Assembly: GCA_964396165.1 (NCBI GenBank)
Contig: CAYNEF010000012.1
Span: 1-64,000 of the forward strand
From: CALCZU01 sp964396165
GTDB taxonomy: Bacteria; Bdellovibrionota; FAC87; UBA2466
DNA: 64,000 bases
Direction of reading: 5' to 3'
Shown piece after piece: positions 26,401-33,746 of this stretch (positions are counted from its first letter, which is position 1; the number at the start of each line of letters is the position of its first letter). Below the pieces are notes generated by a model, which saw nothing but the letters and a program-made list of their open reading frames with translations, did not search any database and was not told the origin of the DNA. Position numbers and translations under genes: made by a program.

Positions 26401-26539
26401 GAGGGCCGTCATAAAAAAGAAAGGCGTCTTTGTCTTCGTTGGCTTTTAGACCTTTTTGAATGATTTTATTTTCTTTCCAAAACGCGAGAATAGAGGCTTC
26501 AAGCTTGGGAAAACTGACGTTCGACTCGACTTTCTTCAT
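23411..26539 (-). CDS. ileS: Isoleucyl-tRNA synthetase, eukaryote-like (IleS2) type
   Basis: Charges tRNA-Ile in the cytoplasm. About 1042 residues. The HIGH motif appears as PPFATGLPHYGH (about 47-58), the editing-domain CP1 region follows, KMSKR is in DGKKMSKRLKNYPDP (about 593), and a long C-terminal region replaces the zinc-finger tail of typical bacterial IleRS. The wording of these motifs (LPHYGHLLAGTLKDIVPRYW, GWDCHGLPVE) is that of IleS2, the group shared with eukaryotic cytoplasm and often insensitive to mupirocin. I prefer the ATG at 26539 (MKKVESNVSFPKLE) over one six codons upstream. No T-box leader is visible. Confidence 0.95.
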   Translation of the reverse strand: MKKVESNVSFPKLEASILAFWKENKIIQKGLKANEDKDAFLFYDGPPFATGLPHYGHLLAGTLKDIVPRYWVMKGKHVERRWGWDCHGLPVEFEMENELGLHGHKDVENYGVAKFNEACRNIVLRYTKEWEEVVERTGRWVDFENKYRTMDTSFMESVWWIFKQLWDKNYIFEGHRVMPYSWRIATPLSNFEAGLNYKEVQDPSLTIRLKSTKSNRWFLAWTTTPWTLPANLALSANPEMDYVEIEEAESKNHYVLAKDRLAAYYKEESLYTVVKTFKGTELEGESYEPLFPYFKELAAQGAFKVILGDHVTATDGTGLVHTAPAHGEEDFEVAKKYKIPLADATDHEGNITDKAPEFKGLNIKDADKEIIKYLKQKGSVVKHETLNHNYPYCWRSDTPLMNKAISTWFINMEPLKKNLLKNNAKTHWVPEHLRDGRFGNWLENARDWNISRNRFWGTPLPIWRCDKTCNEMLCVGSIEELHKLSGKKLDDIHKHFVDDVAIPCPKCKKAMKRIPEVLDCWFESGSMPYAQVHYPFENKEKFDKAFPADFIAEGIDQTRGWFYTLSVLSTALFDKPPFKNVIVNGLVLAEDGKKMSKRLKNYPDPKYVLDTYGADSMRAYLASSPASHAEDLRFSENGIKEIIRSVMLPFWNAYSFFVTYAMADGWTPETYDAKNLDKLENDLDKWVISRLQSLVKEVEDRMEVYHLYEVVPEVIGFIDQLTNWYIRLNRRRFWSEEKNLDKELAYTTLYYTLTEFSKVLAPILPFITEEIYQNLKDKKTGKESVHLCMFPEKKPQWIHKELEERMDLIETVVSMGRNARSTNNLKTRQPLKELLVITKHAGDKNTIEAYSEILKNELNVKKISFTSDESKWVNLGAKANAKVLGPRLGKKMQLVLQKVRELTPDKVQELETKGSIVVEGETVQLSEVVIERLPKQAGVIQTFKNVTIWLDTATDETLINEGRAREFVNRIQKLRKDSGFEVVDSIEIYFETTAELAKAITDNHSYISSECLAKKIELSSGKSWTQEQDIDGMQIKLLVKKI

Positions 26540-26596
26540 GACACAGGAGGGTAACATTCCCCAGGCGCTGTAGTCAAAGTGGCTTACCTTTTAAAG

Positions 26597-26631
26597 CAAA
26601 AAAAATCCCCTGGTCTTAGACAGACCAGGGG
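26597..26631 (-). terminator. Intrinsic terminator after the low-complexity lipoprotein gene
   Basis: On the minus strand, CCCCTGGTCT pairs with AGACCAGGGG around a five-base loop and is followed by eight or more T residues. It separates the lipoprotein gene from ileS. Confidence 0.95.
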
Positions 26632-26662
26632 TTTCTAACAGGAGGTACGAAAAAATTTTTAA

Positions 26663-27136
26663 TTACCAGCCGTAATAGTCGTTACCATCGTCCCAGTAAT
26701 CGTTGCTATCTTGCCAGTCATTGCCGTCATTAAAACCAGGATAAGTTTCAGTAGGATCATATACAGGCATAGTTCCTATATTTGCACATTGTGGGTTGCG
26801 TCCATACTGATAACCATAGTTGTAACCTTTTCCGTTACCGTAACCATAACCACCTTGTTGATTTCCATTACCGTATCCATTGCCATTGCCGTAACCGTAG
26901 TTGTAACCATTGTTGCCATTACAATTTGGGTTATGTTGTTGGTAATTTCCATTGTTGGGTTGCGGAGCTATCGGAAGCGGTGTTGGGCTTGGTGCAGGTG
27001 CAGGAGCCGGCGTAGGAGCCGGTGCCGCAGGTGCGGGAGCTGGAGGAGGTGCGGATTGAACCGTCTCATCCTTTTTTCCACAAGCTGAAATGACTAAAAC
27101 AAAAGCGAACGCAATGATTGATAATCCCCGAAACAT
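26663..27136 (-). CDS. Low-complexity lipoprotein (Pro/Ala then Gly/Tyr/Asn rich)
   Basis: About 157 residues. Lipoprotein signal with lipobox ISAC. The mature part has a Pro-Ala stretch (PAPTPAPAPAPSPTP), then a Gly-Tyr-Asn region of YGNGNGYGNGN type, then an acidic aromatic tail (NDYWDDGNDYYGW). Likely a surface-exposed or periplasm-spanning flexible protein. Two starts are possible: GTG 27148 and ATG 27136. A Shine-Dalgarno AGGAGG (27163-27168) is followed at once by a small hairpin that swallows the G of the GTG, so the ATG is favoured. Function unknown. Confidence 0.7.
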   Translation of the reverse strand: MFRGLSIIAFAFVLVISACGKKDETVQSAPPPAPAPAAPAPTPAPAPAPSPTPLPIAPQPNNGNYQQHNPNCNGNNGYNYGYGNGNGYGNGNQQGGYGYGNGKGYNYGYQYGRNPQCANIGTMPVYDPTETYPGFNDGNDWQDSNDYWDDGNDYYGW

Positions 27137-27147
27137 ATTTTTAAACA

Positions 27148-27168
27148 CCCAAAAAGTTTGGGCCTCCT
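27148..27168 (-). promoter_or_regulatory. Shine-Dalgarno followed by hairpin in the leader
   Basis: On the minus strand AGGAGG (27168-27163) abuts a 6-bp stem CCCAAA/TTTGGG with a 3-base loop (27162-27148). If folded, the spacing from AGGAGG to the ATG at 27136 drops from 26 to about 11 bases, a workable distance. Confidence 0.4.
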
Positions 27169-27306
27169 GCCGTGGGACAATTGCAGGGTTAATGCCACAA
27201 GAATACAGGCATGAATACGCTGGTATCGCCTTGATAAAGCGACGTAAAACGGCATTTCAGCCTAAAACCATGACAAGATTTTGTATACGGGCTTGGAAAG
27301 TTAATT

Positions 27307-27738
27307 TTAGGTTGGAACTTTGATGGGGAGAGCACCAGGTACTCTCCATTTTGCCTCAACTGGATCAATAAACAATTTATGTTTATGTCCGTCTACAATC
27401 GTGGTTTCTAAATAAATTCTTTTCAGTTTTTTTAATTCAGCATAATGCTCCTGCAATAAAACAAACTCGTGATCTTTTCCCCCATGCCCATGCCAAAATT
27501 TAAATTTAAGCGCTTTGTTCTCAAGGATGTAGTCTACTTTCAGGATCCCCGTTTTGGGGCCAAGAGAGCCATCCATATAAAGTGCCATTGCATAGGTATC
27601 GTAAAGGATTACAAAATCTTCATCCGGTGCGGATGCCTCACTTATTTCCCCCTGTTCTGCCACAAGAAATCTTTTGGGAATGATTAGTCCTATGCCCACC
27701 AGCAGTGAATTTTTAATAAACACTCTTCTGTCTAGCAT
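27307..27738 (-). CDS. Exported protein with Tat-like leader
   Basis: 143 residues. The N-terminus has the twin-arginine look: DRRVFIKNSLLVGIGLII, a polar RR followed by a hydrophobic core. The mature part is all-beta in character with HGHGGKDHEF and DGHKHKLFIDP, several His that could bind metal. I do not recognise the family. Its start overlaps the end of the haem lipoprotein gene by 26 bases, so the two are co-expressed and may form a pair in which one carries haem and the other a Tat-folded metal site. Confidence 0.65.
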   Translation of the reverse strand: MLDRRVFIKNSLLVGIGLIIPKRFLVAEQGEISEASAPDEDFVILYDTYAMALYMDGSLGPKTGILKVDYILENKALKFKFWHGHGGKDHEFVLLQEHYAELKKLKRIYLETTIVDGHKHKLFIDPVEAKWRVPGALPIKVPT

Positions 27739-28996
27739 CTAGATCTCCTTTATTATTTTCAGCTTTGAATGGAGTGTACTTCCATTTGTGTAGAATGGTT
27801 TTGTAATACTGATTGGGAAGAGAAGTCGGGTTCATCTGCTTTACCAAACCCGCGTCTAAAAAATCTTTTCTTATTTTTCGGTTATCATCGTTGAAATTTT
27901 TGACATCCCCATTGGATTTTACAAAATTAATCGTTTCAAATGGGTGCCAGGAAAATATTTCGTCTTCTCCCCACAGTTCTCCATAGGCAACCAAATCGCT
28001 TTGAAAGTTCCCTATTTGCCTGCCTGCTTGATCATGACAGCGCTTGCACGAATCATTATCCACCTTGAGCATTCCCCCATCGTACAAATGAGGAACAATC
28101 GATTCGTTTCCTCGCGTGCTTGCTGCATAGGTAATGAGTTTGCCATTTGATTTCCATACACTTTGGGAACAGGGCCGAAACACAGTGGTCTGTAGCAATC
28201 GCTTTACAAAGGCCGCATCTTTAAAATCCGGTATTATGTCTAGAGCTCCAGTCGCTTTCTCGAAACTGCCCTTATACGATTTAGTTTCCAGTACTCGTTC
28301 TGTAAGGGTATTCGGATTTTGTAAATGCTCTATTATTTGCTTTAACTCTGGATTTAACGCCCACTGTGGATTTTCCGTTTGGATTTTAACAAGAAGATCA
28401 TTCGCTGTGGGAAAGGGTCGGTAAATCTCATTTTCCCACCCAACTAATGAACGTGTTCTGACTCGAATTTCAAAAACAGCAAGCGCGCCATCGGAAAATC
28501 GATTCATTAAAATTTCTCCGATCTTAGTACCGGCTGGGAAAACCCACTGCCAGCGTGAAAACGAAGTGCGCCAATAAGCTACAGGAACTTCTAGTCCTGC
28601 TTCCATAGGTGGAACCCAAAAATTTATTTTGACGAGGTTGTCTGAAAGATCAGCACCACCAGTAGCAAAGGGAAAACGGAATCTTCCTCGTTTTTCAAAT
28701 AATCGCGCCCAGCCACCGGGGACGGCAGCATCAATTAAAATATTTTCTATCGTGTTGGGGCGAAACCCTTTTGGATCTCCCAGCGAATCTTGATAGCCCG
28801 GTACAATACTTTCGGCGTCATACAACATCGTATTTGGATTTTGAAGTATTGTTTGGATTTCCGGCTCACTGATATTGGGAAAGAGTGAGCGGTAGTAGCG
28901 TGCTTTTTCTACATTCATTAATTCCACTGGCTTTGAGATACAATTCAGGCAAAAAACTAACACACCCAGACAAAATACTTTAAAAAAGGATTTCAT
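27713..28996 (-). CDS. Exported haem-binding protein with one CxxCH
   Basis: 427 residues. Signal peptide or weak lipoprotein signal (VFCLNC). A c-type haem site CKRCH lies at 317-321 in NDSCKRCHDQAG. The rest is a long beta-rich region with many Trp (LVKINFWVPP, SRWQWVFPAG) that I cannot place in a named cytochrome family. Haem would be attached in the periplasm by a cytochrome c maturation system not encoded here. Translationally linked to the Tat-leader protein downstream. Could be an oxidase-like or sensor cytochrome. Confidence 0.7.
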   Translation of the reverse strand: MKSFFKVFCLGVLVFCLNCISKPVELMNVEKARYYRSLFPNISEPEIQTILQNPNTMLYDAESIVPGYQDSLGDPKGFRPNTIENILIDAAVPGGWARLFEKRGRFRFPFATGGADLSDNLVKINFWVPPMEAGLEVPVAYWRTSFSRWQWVFPAGTKIGEILMNRFSDGALAVFEIRVRTRSLVGWENEIYRPFPTANDLLVKIQTENPQWALNPELKQIIEHLQNPNTLTERVLETKSYKGSFEKATGALDIIPDFKDAAFVKRLLQTTVFRPCSQSVWKSNGKLITYAASTRGNESIVPHLYDGGMLKVDNDSCKRCHDQAGRQIGNFQSDLVAYGELWGEDEIFSWHPFETINFVKSNGDVKNFNDDNRKIRKDFLDAGLVKQMNPTSLPNQYYKTILHKWKYTPFKAENNKGDLDARQKSVY

Positions 28997-29091
28997 ATTG
29001 TTTACTATGCGCGAAGAAGACTACAGATTGTGGCTTCTCGCGGATTTGCAGTTAACACTTGTAAAAAGATATTCTTGGTACAAACTTTCAG

Positions 29092-29715
29092 ATGAGCGGC
29101 AAGATGGCTGATTTAAAACACAAAACACTGGTATTTTGGTCTTCAGGTAAAGACAGCGCCTATATGCTGCACCTGTTAAAACAAGACCCTACGATTGAAG
29201 TGGTGGGCTTACTTACGACTATCCGTGAATCCGATCATAAAATAAATATCCATGAAACTTTGGAATCTGATTTGGATTTGCAGGCTAAGAAACTAGAGAT
29301 TCCACTTATCAAAGTTTTTCTTCCCCCCACTTGTCCCAACACGGTTTATTTGGAACGCATTCATACCGCATTATCGCGGTTGAAAACTCAGGGCCTAACC
29401 CATCTTGCATTTGGGGATCTCTTTTTAAAAGACATCCGTAAATTTCGGGAAGATAACTTTGAAAAACAGTACAAACTGATCTTTCCTCTTTGGGGGATAG
29501 ATACTCGAAATTTATCAAGTCGCATCATCCAATCCGGTATCAAGGCCCGCATTGTTGCAGTGGATGAGTCAAAGCTTTCTTCTCATTTAATCGGACACGA
29601 GTATGACACGGCATTTATACAAAATTTGCCTAAGAACGTAGATCCGTGTGGGGAAAATGGCGAGTTCCATACCTTTGTTTATGATTCACCGGATTTTTAC
29701 CCGGCGCATGAATGA
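29092..29715 (+). CDS. PP-loop ATPase of the diphthine-ammonia ligase (Dph6/DUF71) family
   Basis: 207 residues. N-terminal PP-loop WSSGKDSAY (adenylation site) and the C-terminal family signature CGENGEFHTFV. Archaeal and eukaryotic Dph6 amidates diphthine on EF2; bacterial members do something else, often unknown, since bacteria lack diphthamide. The ATG at 29092 gives the longer form; ATG 29104 also possible. First gene of a five-gene run with gaps of 35, 23, 18 and 3 bases that ends in metal-transport genes. Confidence 0.85.
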   Translation: MSGKMADLKHKTLVFWSSGKDSAYMLHLLKQDPTIEVVGLLTTIRESDHKINIHETLESDLDLQAKKLEIPLIKVFLPPTCPNTVYLERIHTALSRLKTQGLTHLAFGDLFLKDIRKFREDNFEKQYKLIFPLWGIDTRNLSSRIIQSGIKARIVAVDESKLSSHLIGHEYDTAFIQNLPKNVDPCGENGEFHTFVYDSPDFYPAHE

Positions 29716-29750
29716 CAGCCCCGTAGAATACGAATACTTTATCCCACAGC

Positions 29751-30728
29751 ATGAAAAATATCTTAATCACAGGGGGTGCTGGCTATGTCGGAAGCGTGCT
29801 AGTGCCAAAGCTTCTTAGAAAAGGGTATTTTGTAAGAGTCCTCGACTCTTTTCTTTTCGCTGATCTTAATTTATTCCCAAAGTTTCAATCCCTCGATGTA
29901 ATGAAAGCGGACTTACGTGATACCAAAGCAGTAGAAAAATCCTTGCGCAATATCGATGCTGTAATTCATCTTGCTGGCATTTCCAATGACCCGTGCTCAG
30001 ATTTAAATCCTGCACTCACCAAAGAAGTAAATGTGACTGCCACCGAAAAGCTGATTGATCTTTGTCGTGAGTTTGGCATCAGTAGATTCATCAATGCCTC
30101 TAGTTCCAGTGTCTATGGGATTAAAAAAGAAAAAGACGTCACGGAAGAACTCCCCCTAGAACCTCTTACTTTGTACTCAGAATCAAAAGTCGCAATAGAA
30201 AAGTATTTAGCCGAGCATAAAGGAAAAATGACGTCGGTTTCCATCCGCCCAGCAACCGTCTGCGGATTTGCGCCAAGGATGCGGCTGGATCTCACAGTGA
30301 ATATCCTCACGCACTTCGCTGTACGAAAAGGAAAGATTCTAGTGTTCGGAGGAGAACAGAAACGCCCTAATATCCATATCGAAGACATCACGGATTTATA
30401 TGCGCTTCTTTTAAAAACGCCTGCCTCACTAATTGATGGCGAAATATTCAATGCCTGTGGTGCTAACCACTCGGTGCTAGAGCTCGCAAAACTTGTCCAA
30501 GAAACTGTAAATCCCCATTTATCTATAGAAATAGAGCCGACAGAGGACTTGCGCTCGTATCACATCAGTGCGATGAAAATTAAAAGAATTTTAGATTTTG
30601 TTCCCAGAAGAACCATTAAAGACGCGATTCAAGATGTAGCAAACGCTTTTAGGGAAAATAGAATTCCCGATCCTGACGAAGATAAATATTATAACGTCAG
30701 GACACTGAAAAAACTATTGCATGGCTGA
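29751..30728 (+). CDS. NAD-dependent sugar epimerase/dehydratase (extended SDR)
   Basis: 325 residues. Rossmann loop GGAGYVG, catalytic Ser in NASSSSVYG and the YSESK pair (YxxxK), with substrate-binding IRPATVCG and RPNIHIEDITDLY segments. Similar to UDP-glucose 4-epimerase/NDP-sugar dehydratases; the exact sugar is not predictable. Sits 35 bases after the PP-loop gene and 23 before the outer-membrane barrel. An ATGACA/TACTTT pair with 17-base spacing (29712-29740) could be an internal promoter. Its link to metal uptake is unclear. Confidence 0.88.
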   Translation: MKNILITGGAGYVGSVLVPKLLRKGYFVRVLDSFLFADLNLFPKFQSLDVMKADLRDTKAVEKSLRNIDAVIHLAGISNDPCSDLNPALTKEVNVTATEKLIDLCREFGISRFINASSSSVYGIKKEKDVTEELPLEPLTLYSESKVAIEKYLAEHKGKMTSVSIRPATVCGFAPRMRLDLTVNILTHFAVRKGKILVFGGEQKRPNIHIEDITDLYALLLKTPASLIDGEIFNACGANHSVLELAKLVQETVNPHLSIEIEPTEDLRSYHISAMKIKRILDFVPRRTIKDAIQDVANAFRENRIPDPDEDKYYNVRTLKKLLHG

Positions 30729-30751
30729 CGACTCAAGACTAGCCTGCACGC

Positions 30752-31846
30752 ATGATTAAATTACTTTTTATTATTCCATTGTTTGTACTTTCCACCCTCC
30801 ATGCTGAAAATGTTTTCACTCAGCCTAAAAGCAAGGTTCTAAACCCAGACATCAGTTCCAACTTTTTGGGGTTATTGCAAAGAAGTAGTTCTGCTTCCAC
30901 CCAACGCACCGACGGGACACACGATGGGTTGTCGTTGCAAGAAGCAGAAGTTCAATTCACAGCCAATGTGGATCCGTATATTCGTGCCGTAACAATTATA
31001 GCTGTTAGACAAGAAACGGATCCTGCGGAAGTAAAATTCGGAGTCGATCCTGAAGAAGTTTTTTTGGAAACCATTTCTCTTCCTTCCATTACCTTAAAGG
31101 CAGGAAAGTTCAGAACAGAACTTGGCAAACACAACAGGCTGCATACCCATGCATTTCCTTTTATTGATGCTCCCCTCATTAACCAGAAATTGCTAGGCGA
31201 TGAAGGGTTAAACGAAATCGGCGTTTCAGGAGCAGTTTTACTACCTACCAAATGGTATTCTGAAGTTATTTTGCAGGCGATTACACTCTCAAACGAACAA
31301 CTGTACAAAAGTCCGAGTTCACGAGAAATCGGTGCCGTTGGACGGTTTAAAAACCTGTTCGATCTGAGTGATGATTTAACTTTAGAGTTGGGCGTTTCCG
31401 GCACTACAGGTAAAAATCAATTTAGTAGTACAACTAGCGTTTACGCAGCAGACATGACTTTTAAATGGCGTCCATCTGTTGGTGGAAAATATAATGCCCT
31501 TGTTTGGTCGACTGAATACTTGCATGGAAACCGACTTGGCTTAACCGATGCCACAACGGGCGACTCCACAGAAATGCTGGGCGGAGGAGCAACCTGGTTG
31601 CAATACCAATTTGCAGAGCGTTGGTGGATTCAAGGCCGCTATGAACATACGGGTTTTTCAAAATCCAGTCCGGCAACGTTGAACCAAGACAAAGTCAGCG
31701 GCTTGCTCGGCTTTTTCCCCTCTGAGTTTTCTGGTTTGAGAGTGCAATACGACTATTTGACGACTGAGGGTAAGAGTGATGCAGATCACGCCATTGCTCT
31801 TCAATATAACATCAGTATCGGAGCACACCCGGCTCACGCATACTGA
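30752..31846 (+). CDS. Outer-membrane beta-barrel protein linked to metal ABC transporter
   Basis: 364 residues with a signal peptide (about 1-18). The remainder alternates hydrophobic and polar residues in strand-length pieces and closes on an amphipathic strand (AIALQYNISIG), typical of an outer-membrane barrel; a His-containing tail (AHPAHAY) follows. There is no TonB box or plug that I can see, so a porin-like zinc or manganese entry channel is more likely than a TonB receptor. Lies 18 bases before the metal-binding protein, in the same transcript. Confidence 0.75.
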   Translation: MIKLLFIIPLFVLSTLHAENVFTQPKSKVLNPDISSNFLGLLQRSSSASTQRTDGTHDGLSLQEAEVQFTANVDPYIRAVTIIAVRQETDPAEVKFGVDPEEVFLETISLPSITLKAGKFRTELGKHNRLHTHAFPFIDAPLINQKLLGDEGLNEIGVSGAVLLPTKWYSEVILQAITLSNEQLYKSPSSREIGAVGRFKNLFDLSDDLTLELGVSGTTGKNQFSSTTSVYAADMTFKWRPSVGGKYNALVWSTEYLHGNRLGLTDATTGDSTEMLGGGATWLQYQFAERWWIQGRYEHTGFSKSSPATLNQDKVSGLLGFFPSEFSGLRVQYDYLTTEGKSDADHAIALQYNISIGAHPAHAY

Positions 31847-31864
31847 CTTAAATAGAGGTGTAAA

Positions 31865-32773
31865 ATGGTTCGTTTGAACGCATTTTTCCTTGCTACGATT
31901 CTTGTTTTCTTTGTTTCGCACACTAGTCATGCAAAACTGAATGTAGTCACGACTACAACGGACTTAAAAGCAATTGCGGAAGAAGTCGGTGGCAACTTTG
32001 TTACGGCAGATAGTATTTCCAAAGGCACACAAGACCCACATTTTATCGAAGCAAAACCTTCTTTCATGGTGAAAGCCAGTCGAGCTGATTTGATTATCGC
32101 CATCGGACTGGATTTAGAAGTCGGCTGGCTTCCCAGTATCATCATGGGTTCGAGAAACCCGAAAATAAATGCAGGACAACCCGGTTACTTAGAAGTAGGC
32201 GCACTTGTCGAACCTTTGGAAGTGCCCAGTGGAAAGATCACCCGCGCGGACGGGGATGTGCACCCTTACGGTAATCCACACATTTGGCTCGATCCCATTC
32301 GCGCTGGCGAAATGGCAAACCACATTGCAAAAAGATTGGGTGAGTTAGATGCGGCAAACGCGGCATATTTTGTGACAAACGCAAAAAACTTGCAGTCACG
32401 TTTGCAAACCAAAACTACAGCTTGGCAACAGCGCATCGAAAAAACAAAGATTAAAAAAATTGTAACCTACCACAAGACACTCACCTACTTTTTGAATCGC
32501 TTTCAATTAGAAAATCCGGCAATTTTAGAACCAAAGCCTGGAATTCCGCCGACTAGCGGCCATATCATTGAAGTAATCAAACTGATTCAAGCTCAAAAAG
32601 TGCCGTTGATTCTAGTAGAAAATTATTTCGATAGTTCCGTGACAAATAAAATCAAACAAGAAGTTCCTACAGTGCGCTCGGCTTCAGTTCCTGTGTCTAT
32701 CGATGGTGCACCCGAAGTAAAAACAATCGACGATTTGTATGAGCAACTTGTAAAAACAATAGAAGGAAAATAA
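31865..32773 (+). CDS. Metal ABC transporter substrate-binding protein (ZnuA/TroA family)
   Basis: 302 residues, signal peptide about 1-23. Cluster A-1 layout: VVTTTTDLKAIAEEVGG, the first metal His in TQDPHFIE, second in NPHIWLDP, third in TYHKTLTYFLNRF, and an acidic ligand in LVENYFDSS. It lacks the long His-rich loop of ZnuA, so zinc and manganese are both possible. Delivers metal in the periplasm to the permease encoded 3 bases downstream. GAGGTG ribosome site. Confidence 0.92.
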   Translation: MVRLNAFFLATILVFFVSHTSHAKLNVVTTTTDLKAIAEEVGGNFVTADSISKGTQDPHFIEAKPSFMVKASRADLIIAIGLDLEVGWLPSIIMGSRNPKINAGQPGYLEVGALVEPLEVPSGKITRADGDVHPYGNPHIWLDPIRAGEMANHIAKRLGELDAANAAYFVTNAKNLQSRLQTKTTAWQQRIEKTKIKKIVTYHKTLTYFLNRFQLENPAILEPKPGIPPTSGHIIEVIKLIQAQKVPLILVENYFDSSVTNKIKQEVPTVRSASVPVSIDGAPEVKTIDDLYEQLVKTIEGK

Positions 32774-32776
32774 AAA

Positions 32777-33601
32777 ATGCATCCTGAAGTCATTACTTTC
32801 CTGGCAGCCCCGTTTGTCATGTGCCTTATTCTTGCTGGCATTCATTGTTATCTAGGACTTCACGTACTTGCCCGCGGCGTAATTTTTGTCGACTTAAGTC
32901 TTGCGCAAGTGGCGGCATTCGGTGCCACTCTTGCCATTTTATTCGGATTTGATCACCACTCTGCTGCCACCTATTTTATTTCACTTGGTAGCACTTTTTT
33001 AGCGGCCGCTCTATTTGCGATGGCCCGTCGCCATGAAAAATTATTTTCTCAAGAAGCAATTATCGGAATCGTTTATGCGCTTGCGTCCGCAAGTGTAGTA
33101 CTACTTGTCGATAAAATTGCGCACGGTGCAGAGCACATCAAAGATTTACTTGTCGGACAGGTGCTGTGGGTGACATGGTTCGATGTCATCAAGACGGCGC
33201 TGATTTATTCCGTTGTTGCCATCATCCATTACGTTTTTAGAAAACAACTTTTGGAAGCTTCTTTTGATCACAAAACCAGAAAAGGCAGGGCTGTCTGGGA
33301 TTTTCTTTTTTACGCACTTTTCGGAGTAGTGATTACTTCTTCTGTCAGCATGGCTGGAGTGCTGCAAGTTTTTGCCTACTTGATTGTTCCCAGTGTCGTC
33401 GGCACGCTTTTTTTCAGTTCCATTAAAGCGCGTTTAATTTTTGGATGGATACTTGGCTTTTTGCTCAGCTTCACAGGACTCGTTCTCAGTTATTTCTGGG
33501 ATCTCCCGGCAGGGGCTTTCATTGTGGTTTGCTTTGCAGGTCTTCCCGTTGTTCTTCTTCTTCTTTCGCCCGTTCTTAAATTCAAGCGCGAATCACACTG
33601 A
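32777..33601 (+). CDS. Metal ABC transporter permease (ZnuB/ABC-3 family)
   Basis: 274 residues with about eight membrane helices. The family segment HVLARGVIFVDLSLAQVAAFG near the N-terminus and GVVITSSVSMAGVLQVFAYLIVPS in the second half are clear ABC-3 hallmarks. It pairs with the binding protein upstream. No ATPase gene is present before or after it, which is unusual: the energising subunit must be encoded elsewhere. Ends the operon; no terminator hairpin was found in the following 145 bases. Confidence 0.92.
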   Translation: MHPEVITFLAAPFVMCLILAGIHCYLGLHVLARGVIFVDLSLAQVAAFGATLAILFGFDHHSAATYFISLGSTFLAAALFAMARRHEKLFSQEAIIGIVYALASASVVLLVDKIAHGAEHIKDLLVGQVLWVTWFDVIKTALIYSVVAIIHYVFRKQLLEASFDHKTRKGRAVWDFLFYALFGVVITSSVSMAGVLQVFAYLIVPSVVGTLFFSSIKARLIFGWILGFLLSFTGLVLSYFWDLPAGAFIVVCFAGLPVVLLLLSPVLKFKRESH

Positions 33602-33746
33602 CAGTTGAAGAAATGCAATCAAAGCGGTTCTTTTGCGCTGCGCATTATCACTCCTAACAATCGTATTCAAAGCCTTACGGCTCGTTAGTGACAAACGCCC
33701 CCTTTCGGCCTTAAATTCTCTATTCATTAACTGAGGGGGTTAACAC

